Shown: positions 32,143-37,632 of the stretch, piece after piece
How positions within the stretch are numbered: position 1 is the first letter of the stretch
Layout of the letters: each line of letters opens with the position of its first letter
Assembly: GCA_003003615.1 (NCBI GenBank)
Contig: PVWD01000027.1
Location: forward strand, 1-37,632
Direction: 5' to 3'
Length of the DNA stretch: 37,632 bases
DNA from: a filamentous cyanobacterium CCP2
GTDB lineage: Bacteria; Cyanobacteriota; Cyanobacteriia; Elainellales; Elainellaceae
Notes under the pieces: generated by a model
Databases searched by the model: none
What the model was told of the DNA's origin: nothing
The model's input: only the letters and a program-made list of their open reading frames with translations
Made by a program: the position numbers and the translations under genes

Positions 32143-32880
32143 CTAATCAGAGTGAGCCGTCCTCGCTTCACCGTATAATATGACTCCCATTGCCCCTAAA
32201 ACGAGCAGCGTAAACGTGCAGACGATCGCAGCTAACCAGGAGTTGTCTAACCCAGACAGGGCAACGGAAATATCGGGTTGGTGGGTAAAATTTGCGGCGG
32301 ACATGCCAGTGTAGTGCATCGACAGTACGGCTCCTCCCATGACGCAGGCTGTAATCATCTTCAGCCCAATTTGCTGGGAAAATTTTTCTTCCCGAAACAA
32401 AACGGCGAGGGTCAATGCGGCTAAGGAAACAATTACCGCCACCAAAACAGACAAAGCAAACAAACCAGGGTTATAACCAATGTTCGCAGGCATTCGCATT
32501 GCTGCCATCCCAGAATAATGCATCATGGCAATGCCAACCCCCATGGACAGGCTACCACCCACCAAAGCAAACGTACTGACATGGGGACGACCCACAATGA
32601 ATAAAGCTTGCAGGGATGCCAAAATCGCTAGCAGCAAGGAAAGCAAAACGATCGGCAAGTCATAAGTGATATATAGAGGAATGGAGAAGGCCAGCATTGC
32701 CACAAAATGCATTGCCCAAATCCCAGTTCCCATGGCGATCGCCCCACCCATTAACCAAAAGCGGCGATTGGTCTTCCGGGCCACCATCAGCCGATTTGCC
32801 AGCTCCAACGCCACGTAAGAAGCAGCGATCGCAATTAATGCAGAAACAATAACCAGTATTAGATTATAAGTAATTGTCAT
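32143..32880 (-). CDS. MHYT-domain seven-TM sensor protein, stand-alone
   Basis: A 245-residue integral membrane protein with seven predicted TM helices. It has three MHYT-type motifs: MHFVAM (about 57-62), MHYSGM (about 120) and MHYTGM (about 192). The Met and His residues are thought to coordinate copper and to sense O2, CO or NO. Most MHYT proteins are fused to GGDEF/EAL or kinase domains; this one ends after the last TM helix with a short tail, so it must signal through a partner or act as a metal or gas sensor alone. It converges on the second substrate-binding protein gene with a 13-bp gap. Confidence 0.9.
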   Translation of the reverse strand: MTITYNLILVIVSALIAIAASYVALELANRLMVARKTNRRFWLMGGAIAMGTGIWAMHFVAMLAFSIPLYITYDLPIVLLSLLLAILASLQALFIVGRPHVSTFALVGGSLSMGVGIAMMHYSGMAAMRMPANIGYNPGLFALSVLVAVIVSLAALTLAVLFREEKFSQQIGLKMITACVMGGAVLSMHYTGMSAANFTHQPDISVALSGLDNSWLAAIVCTFTLLVLGAMGVILYGEARTAHSD

Positions 32881-33010
32881 CTTTACTAAGGTTAATACTC
32901 AACTTACAGAACATACATACAACTGGTACACCTTACGAAGGAAAACACGACCAGAAGGAAAATGAAGATAAAAATTCTGTAAATTTCGCGCAAAAGTGAT
33001 CCGCACCCTT

Positions 33011-33058
33011 GCACTTAATAGGAATAAAAGTTATGCACTTTTTATGCACTTTGTGCAA
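33011..33058. promoter_or_regulatory. Direct GCACTT repeats upstream of the MHYT gene
   Basis: GCACTT occurs at 33011, 33035 and 33046, the last two 11 bp apart, followed by TTTGTGC. The pair begins 155 bp upstream of the MHYT start. A very similar array lies upstream of the ABC ATPase gene at 35305. Confidence 0.45.
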
Positions 33059-33225
33059 ATTGAGAAACTGGTGAGATGAGTCTGGGTGCATCCCACTTTT
33101 GCATTTCCGTGACAAATATGGCAACGGATGGAAAGGTTAGGACAATCTCAGGTGACGGAAACCCAAAACGGATAGGTTTGGCATTACGGAACTGTCTTAA
33201 CGTGCTTGCGTAGGGCTATATCTCC

Positions 33226-33252
33226 CTGGCAGGCAAGATGCCTGCGCTACGG
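33226..33252. repeat. Dispersed palindromic repeat A, copy 2
   Basis: Exact inverted copy of 14290-14316, with the core GCAGGCAAGATGCCTGC. Confidence 0.8.
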
Positions 33253-33296
33253 CAATCGATCCATTTGCATAAAATGGGATGCTCCCAATGAGCCTC

Positions 33297-33327
33297 CTGT
33301 GAGATGGGTATCTTGCCCGTCCTGTCA
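33297..33327. repeat. Diverged dispersed repeat overlapping the ureohydrolase stop
   Basis: GATGGGTATCTTGCCCGTCC resembles the C-type repeats and runs into the stop codon of the ureohydrolase gene, so the repeat may supply the last codon. Confidence 0.5.
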
Positions 33328-34284
33328 CTCAGCAACCTGGGATTTTTGCCGATTCCACGCCACCATTGACATAAACTCATACCCCACTTGGGCAGCCAGT
33401 TGAGCCGTAATCTGAGCATGGTCATGGGCAGGCAAAACCTCCACAACATCTGCCCCCACCCAGTTCAGCCCAGCACAGGCCCGCAGGTAAGCCAATCCCT
33501 GGAAGCTGGTCGGCCCACCCACTTCCGGAGTTCCGGTTCCGGGGGCAAACGCCGGATCAAAGAAATCGACATCAAAGGTGAGGAACGCCTTGGCATCTCC
33601 TACCCGCTCCCGCACCATTGCCCCAACTTCGATCGGCGGATGGGTGAGCAGTTCCGTTGTGGAAAGTGCCAAAAAGCCAAATTGCTCCGAGAGTTGGGCA
33701 TCCCCTTCGTCATAAACCGGCCCCCGCATTCCCAACTGAATCGATCGCTCTGGCAAAAGTAACCCTTCTTCAACGGCGCGGCGAAACGGGGTTCCATGGG
33801 TATACTGATGACCAAAATACCCATCCCACAAATCGCAATGGGCATCAAAGTGAACCAGTGCCAAGGGGCCATGTACAGCCGCCAGGGCCCGCAGTTCTGC
33901 CAGGGTGATGCTATGGTCGCCGCCAATGCCCAGCGGAATCACCCCAGCTTCTGCGATCGGCTGCACCGTTTGTGTGATGGCAGTGTAGCTGTCTTGAATG
34001 TAGCCCGGAACAACTGGAGCATCCCCATAATCCACACAGGACAGGGTTTCAAACACATTCACCTTCAGTTCACGGTTGTAGGGTCGCAGCATGGCAGATG
34101 CACTCCGCACTGACTCTGGCCCAAACCGGGCCCCCACCTTGTAGGTCACTCCCGTATCAAAGGGCAACCCCACAACGGCAATGTTTACATCATCGGTGGT
34201 GGGAATATGCGGCAGACGGGCAAAGGTACGAACTCCGGTAAACCGAGGAAATTCTAGCGCGTTAACGGGTTGATAGTGTGGCAC
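33325..34284 (-). CDS. Ureohydrolase, agmatinase/guanidinobutyrase type
   Basis: A 319-residue binuclear metal hydrolase that releases urea from a guanidino compound. Metal ligands are complete: H124 in GGDHS, D147, H149 and D151 in DAHCD, D238 and D240 in FDVDFFD. The segment PFDTGVTYKVGARFGPESVR and the THGTPFRRA loop (about 162-170) fit the agmatinase/guanidinobutyrase/guanidinopropionase branch rather than arginase. It lacks the long N-terminal extension of the cyanobacterial guanidine hydrolase GdmH. It lies 31 bp after the ABC ATPase gene, probably in the same operon, which points to an imported guanidino substrate. Specificity cannot be fixed from sequence. Confidence 0.9.
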   Translation of the reverse strand: MPHYQPVNALEFPRFTGVRTFARLPHIPTTDDVNIAVVGLPFDTGVTYKVGARFGPESVRSASAMLRPYNRELKVNVFETLSCVDYGDAPVVPGYIQDSYTAITQTVQPIAEAGVIPLGIGGDHSITLAELRALAAVHGPLALVHFDAHCDLWDGYFGHQYTHGTPFRRAVEEGLLLPERSIQLGMRGPVYDEGDAQLSEQFGFLALSTTELLTHPPIEVGAMVRERVGDAKAFLTFDVDFFDPAFAPGTGTPEVGGPTSFQGLAYLRACAGLNWVGADVVEVLPAHDHAQITAQLAAQVGYEFMSMVAWNRQKSQVAE

Positions 34285-34315
34285 GATGAATCAAAAGAGG
34301 GGATAAATGACGGGG

Positions 34316-35149
34316 CTACTGTCCTCGCAGAGCATGGAGAACCTGGCGTTTAATATCAATAAATTCGGGCGACAATTTGATCTCTAAGTCTCGCTGTTCC
34401 GGTAGCGCGATCGGCACTTCTAGTTTTAACTGTCCCGGACGACTACTCATGACATAGAGCCGTTGAGACAGAAAGATTGCCTCTTCCACATCATGGGTGA
34501 TCATCAGTACCGTTGTATGGGTTTCTGCCCACAAATTGAGCAAAAATTGCTGCATTTGCTCTTTGGTTTGAGCATCCAATGCCCCGAACGGTTCATCCAT
34601 TAGCAGCACTTCTGGCTCATTGGCCAGCGCACGGGCGATCGCCACTCGTTGCTTCATTCCTCCAGACAATTGCTTTGGGTAAGCCTGGGCAAATTGCGTC
34701 AGCCCCACCACATCTAGATAATAGGAAACCGTCGATCGCTGCTGAACCTTAGACAGCTTACGCAGTTGTAGCCCAAAGGCAATATTTTCAGCGACGGTCA
34801 GCCAGGGATATAGCGTATAGCCTTGAAACACCATCCCCCGATCGGCTCCTGGCCCCAAAACCCGCTCACCCTCAACTAGAACCTCTCCAGAGGAAGGCTG
34901 TTCCAGTCCAGCAATAATATTGAGCAGCGTCGATTTACCACACCCTGAAGCCCCAACCAAACAGACAAACTCTCTGGAGTGCAGTTGCAAATGAATATTG
35001 TCTAGTACCTGCAATGATTTTCCCTGAGCAGGAAAGGATTTAAATAGACCTCGAACCTCCAGCTTGGGATGAGCGGTTTGAACAGAAGCGTTCTTAGCCC
35101 GCTGCATCGTCAAATCGGTCACGGGGTTTTGCGATCGAGAATTCACCAT
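34316..35149 (-). CDS. ABC transporter ATPase, SsuB/TauB/NrtD type
   Basis: A 277-residue ATP-binding subunit. It has Walker A GASGCGKST (about 62-70), Q-loop MVFQGYTLYPW, signature LSGGMKQR, Walker B VLLMDEPFGALD and H-loop TH in MITHDVEEA. The YPWLTV segment is typical of the nitrate/sulfonate/taurine group, which works with NMT1-type binding proteins such as the two in this window. The first 25 residues are poorly conserved; an ATG at 35107 is an alternative start. No permease gene is adjacent. It is probably cotranscribed with the ureohydrolase gene. Confidence 0.92.
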   Translation of the reverse strand: MVNSRSQNPVTDLTMQRAKNASVQTAHPKLEVRGLFKSFPAQGKSLQVLDNIHLQLHSREFVCLVGASGCGKSTLLNIIAGLEQPSSGEVLVEGERVLGPGADRGMVFQGYTLYPWLTVAENIAFGLQLRKLSKVQQRSTVSYYLDVVGLTQFAQAYPKQLSGGMKQRVAIARALANEPEVLLMDEPFGALDAQTKEQMQQFLLNLWAETHTTVLMITHDVEEAIFLSQRLYVMSSRPGQLKLEVPIALPEQRDLEIKLSPEFIDIKRQVLHALRGQ

Positions 35150-35834
35150 AAAAAATACTAGGTAGAAGAAGATTCTGAGTAAAAGGATATACCAAGCTTG
35201 CCCATCAATCTGTACTTCAAGCAGCGAATTGGTAACTTTTTGAACCGACTCACTCTACGATCGGCAAAAGCTCAACAACAGGAAACATTTTTTACATTTA
35301 TTCTGCACACTTTTTGCACACTTGTGTACATTCCTATCCGATTCGATTCATCCACTCCAGCTATCCTAACCGTTTATTGATGCACCATACCCTTTTGCTT
35401 CCAGTTAATGAACAGAAGAGCAGAGCTTTAGTTGATTCTTTGCGCGACCCAACCGCTTTATTGTCAATTTTTCAGTATTTCCTCTAACTTTTTGTATAAA
35501 ATTTTTCAGTTTCCGTTCACTTCAAAGCGAATTCTGATGGCAACCATAGGGATGTTTTTATTTCAGAAAAACTTGATTTAATGCTGGCGAAACCCTAAGA
35601 AAAGGTTAATGAAGCAACAGAACAGTGATGAGTTTCACTATTCCATTTCTGTCAATGAGTAGAATGATACCAGCAGCATCCGATCGCCAATATCGTTAAA
35701 ATTTAAGATCAGGATTTAGATCTAGACTACAAACGTTGGGTAGATATTGGGTGCATTCACTCTGGAGACCGCTCTCCTGCCTTCATTTATGCTTTGTACA
35801 TTGGCGAGTTCACTGAACCGAGTCGAGTTAATTC
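35150..35834. other. Long intergenic region between ABC ATPase and tldD genes
   Basis: About 685 AT-rich bp between divergent genes. It holds the GCACAC direct repeats at 35305-35325 and a small hairpin (GGAGA/TCTCC near 35763). I looked for a guanidine-I (ykkC) riboswitch core and did not find one. No gene is recognised. Confidence 0.5.
35305..35325. promoter_or_regulatory. Direct GCACAC repeats upstream of the ABC ATPase gene
   Basis: GCACACTTTTT followed by GCACACTTGTG, an 11-bp period. The array begins 156 bp upstream of the ATPase start and closely resembles the pair upstream of the MHYT gene. Confidence 0.45.
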
Positions 35835-37274
35835 ATGCTGGCTGAACTATCAAAAACGATCGCATCTTTGGATATTCCGGCGGAGTGGGTAGGTTTGCGT
35901 TCCGTCAAAGAAACCGCAAAATATCGCCATGTGCGAGATGAAATTCCTCAGAACAACAGCCGCTCTGTGAGCCAGGGGGCGATGGTTGAAGTCCTGGTCA
36001 ATGGGCAAATTGGCTATGGTGCCACCAACTCTCTTGCCCTAGAAAGTATTCAAGCGGCTGCCAAAGTTGCTTATCACCAGGCCTTAGCTGCCAGCCAGTG
36101 GGCGGTGCATCCCCTCACGCCTGCGGTACGCCCGAAGGTAGTTGGCCAATATACTTCGCCTTTTGTCAAGCCCCTGGATGCCCTAACTCCAGGTGAGATT
36201 AATGATCTGCTAATTCGCCTTTGCCAAACGCTGAAGGTATCTGACAAAATTGTGCAGACCAACGCGATCGCCATTGCCAATGAGAAAGAGTCGTGGTTAG
36301 TCAGCAGTAATGGGTCTGAGGTGTATCAACGCTTTTTAATTTTGGAAACCCACTATGGCGTGACGGCTCAAGACGGTTCTGTGGTGCAACAGCGCACCAA
36401 CAATGGGTTTTTGGCAAACTGCTACCAGGGCGGGTGGGAACTGTTTCCAGATGCCAACCTTTGGGCGAGGGCCCAGCAGATTGGTGAGCAAGCGGTAGAG
36501 CTTTTAACGGCGGAAGACTGCCCAAACACCTCCACAACGCTCGTTTTAGCTCCCGACCAAATGATGCTACAAATTCATGAAAGTGTGGGGCATCCTTTAG
36601 AACTCGATCGGATTTTGGGAGATGAGCGGAACTATGCTGGTGGCAGTTTTGTCAAACCCAGCGATTTTGGCAACCTGGTGTATGGTTCCCCTTTGATGAA
36701 CATTACCTTTAACCCAACGGTACCGGGGGAACTGGCGAGCTACTCCTTTGACGACACAGGTACAGCCGCAACCCGCGAATATTTAATCAAGGAAGGTGTG
36801 CTGCTACGGGGCTTGGGCAGCTTAGAGAGCCAAAACCGCCTGGGCATTCCAGGAGTTGCCTGTGCGCGAGCCTGTTCCTGGAATCGGCCGCCGATCGATC
36901 GAATGGCTAACCTTAACCTAGAGCCAGGTACAGACTCCTTTGAAGACTTGATTCAGAAGATTGAATATGGGGTCTACATGGAGTCTAACCAGTCCTGGTC
37001 AATTGATGATCAACGCCACAAATTTCAGTTTGGCTGTGAATATGCCAAGTTGATTGAGAATGGAACGCTGACCAAAACCCTGCGAAATCCCAACTATCGA
37101 TCGACCACTACCGACTTCTGGCATCGCCTCACCCAAATTGGCAACGACTCAACCTGGCAAATGTACGGTACACCTTACTGTGGCAAGGGCGAACCCAACC
37201 AAGCTATCCGCGTGGGGCACGGCTCCCCAGTTTGCGTCTTTTCTGATGTAGAAGTCTTTGGTGGAGACTCATAG
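35835..37274 (+). CDS. TldD/PmbA-family metalloprotease, TldD type
   Basis: A 479-residue cytoplasmic protein. The TldD zinc motif HESVGH (HExxxH, 248-253) is intact, followed by PLELDRILGDERNYAGGSFV and the FDDTGTAATREYLI segment; this identifies the TldD subunit rather than PmbA/TldE, which lacks the motif. TldD and TldE form a heterodimer that degrades unfolded peptides and matures some modified peptides such as microcins. The TldE partner is not in the window up to its end. No ribosome site is evident. The gene is followed by a terminator belonging to the convergent gene. Confidence 0.9.
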   Translation: MLAELSKTIASLDIPAEWVGLRSVKETAKYRHVRDEIPQNNSRSVSQGAMVEVLVNGQIGYGATNSLALESIQAAAKVAYHQALAASQWAVHPLTPAVRPKVVGQYTSPFVKPLDALTPGEINDLLIRLCQTLKVSDKIVQTNAIAIANEKESWLVSSNGSEVYQRFLILETHYGVTAQDGSVVQQRTNNGFLANCYQGGWELFPDANLWARAQQIGEQAVELLTAEDCPNTSTTLVLAPDQMMLQIHESVGHPLELDRILGDERNYAGGSFVKPSDFGNLVYGSPLMNITFNPTVPGELASYSFDDTGTAATREYLIKEGVLLRGLGSLESQNRLGIPGVACARACSWNRPPIDRMANLNLEPGTDSFEDLIQKIEYGVYMESNQSWSIDDQRHKFQFGCEYAKLIENGTLTKTLRNPNYRSTTTDFWHRLTQIGNDSTWQMYGTPYCGKGEPNQAIRVGHGSPVCVFSDVEVFGGDS

Positions 37275-37283
37275 CAGGCTGTC

Positions 37284-37313
37284 CAAAAAAATTGGCGGGA
37301 GTTTGCCCCCGCC
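37284..37313 (-). terminator. Terminator of the PEP-CTERM protein gene
   Basis: On the minus strand GGCGGG and CCCGCC pair across an 8-base loop, followed by AATTTTTTT. It lies about 60 bp past the stop of the PEP-CTERM gene. Confidence 0.8.
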
Positions 37314-37374
37314 GAAACAAATCATTACAACTTAATCATCAGAGCCGAACTTGCAAACGTGCAGCAGTAATGAT

Positions 37375-37632
37375 TTAAGCCTCACTGGATTTCCGTTTCA
37401 AGAATTTGAAGGCACCCACGCTGGCAAATACCAGAGCCGTAACCGCTCCTGGTTCAGGAACTTCTGTGGGTTTTGGAGATTCGGAGTTGTCGGGTACAGG
37501 GCCAGGAGTAGCAGGTGGATTGATTGTAACGGGGGGAGCAGGCGGCTCTGGTGATGGGGCGGGAGCAGGAGCTGGCTCTGGTGTAGGGGCAGGAGCTGGC
37601 TCTGGTGATGGGGCGGGTGCAGGGACGGGGGC
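37375..37632 (-). CDS. PEP-CTERM sorting-domain protein, C-terminal part
   Basis: Partial gene running off the window end; 85 codons are visible. The last residues, VPEPGAVTALVFASVGAF then KFLKRKSSEA, are a PEP-CTERM signal: the VPEP motif, one TM helix and a basic tail. This signal is recognised by exosortase (EpsH/XrtA type) for export and surface anchoring. Upstream lies a tract of Pro and Ala with PAPAPSPEP-type repeats, encoded by imperfect direct repeats, probably a flexible stalk. The functional domain is outside the window. Confidence 0.88.
   Translation of the reverse strand, partial: APVPAPAPSPEPAPAPTPEPAPAPAPSPEPPAPPVTINPPATPGPVPDNSESPKPTEVPEPGAVTALVFASVGAFKFLKRKSSEA

Larger units (their letters stand above)
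32881..33324. other. Intergenic region between MHYT and ureohydrolase genes
   Basis: About 440 bp, upstream of the MHYT gene. It contains direct repeats of GCACTT (33011-33058), dispersed repeat A copy 2 and a diverged repeat at the end. No gene is seen. Confidence 0.5.

Noticed and set aside
33325-34284. Assignment as the guanidine hydrolase GdmH
   Set aside because: The protein lacks the long N-terminal extension of that enzyme, and no HypA/HypB-like nickel accessory genes are adjacent. The agmatinase/guanidinobutyrase group fits better.
35150-35834. Possible guanidine-I (ykkC) riboswitch ahead of the ATPase/ureohydrolase operon
   Set aside because: Expected from the gene content, but the conserved CTAGGGTTCCG-type core was not found on the minus strand. 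The nearest match, near 35590, is poor.
1-37632. tRNA, rRNA and CRISPR arrays
   Set aside because: I looked through the intergenic stretches for T-loop-like GGTTC motifs and regularly spaced direct repeats of 25-40 bp. None was convincing; the 42-bp units near 17.8 kb are degenerate and have no spacers.

Overview
The window looks like cyanobacterial chromosome. The HIP1-type octamer GCGATCGC and its core CGATCG recur throughout. It carries genes largely confined to cyanobacteria: orange carotenoid protein (OCP) with fluorescence recovery protein (FRP), and a Rubisco activase with a C-terminal RbcS-like domain. Palindromic short interspersed repeats of cyanobacterial type are scattered between genes. 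No tRNA, rRNA, CRISPR array or intact insertion sequence was seen.

Layout. 1-6.5 kb: a membrane protein; a minus-strand three-gene operon (BTRD1-type repeat protein, a small YbaY-like beta protein, and an astacin metalloprotease with the same class of ~50-residue repeats); then a DUF4383 membrane protein with a hemerythrin-type protein, closed by a clear terminator. 6.8-13.8 kb: a Rad50/SbcC-like ATPase, a small membrane protein, a VOC protein next to an inositol-monophosphatase-family phosphatase, a malate:quinone-oxidoreductase-like flavoprotein and a small conserved protein. 13.8-17.8 kb: an accessory, defence-like segment with an XRE regulator sitting on a perfect 26-bp palindrome, a DUF4926 fusion protein, a DUF6883 gene broken by an in-frame TGA, and a NACHT NTPase with a C-terminal PD-(D/E)XK nuclease-like domain. 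18-21.3 kb: photosynthesis genes, namely OCP and FRP (between two nearly identical 33-bp inverted repeats) and Rubisco activase. 21.8-27.7 kb: a GNAT acetyltransferase, glycogen phosphorylase, a PQQ-type sugar dehydrogenase and an Anabaena-sensory-rhodopsin/xenorhodopsin-type rhodopsin.

28-35.2 kb is an apparent small-molecule module: two NMT1/SsuA-type substrate-binding lipoproteins, an SsuB/NrtD-type ABC ATPase, a close homologue of bona fide creatininase, an SDR oxidoreductase, an agmatinase/guanidinobutyrase-type ureohydrolase and an MHYT membrane sensor. No ABC permease is present. Uptake and hydrolysis of creatinine or another guanidino compound as a nitrogen source is the simplest reading, but it is inference. 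The window ends with a TldD-family protease and the C-terminus of a proline-rich PEP-CTERM protein.

The items most worth a second look are the protease/repeat operon, the NACHT-nuclease with its damaged DUF6883 neighbour, the rhodopsin with a D-T-A motif and no visible transducer, the creatininase/ureohydrolase cluster, and 11-bp-spaced direct repeats lying about 155 bp upstream of both the MHYT gene and the ABC ATPase gene.
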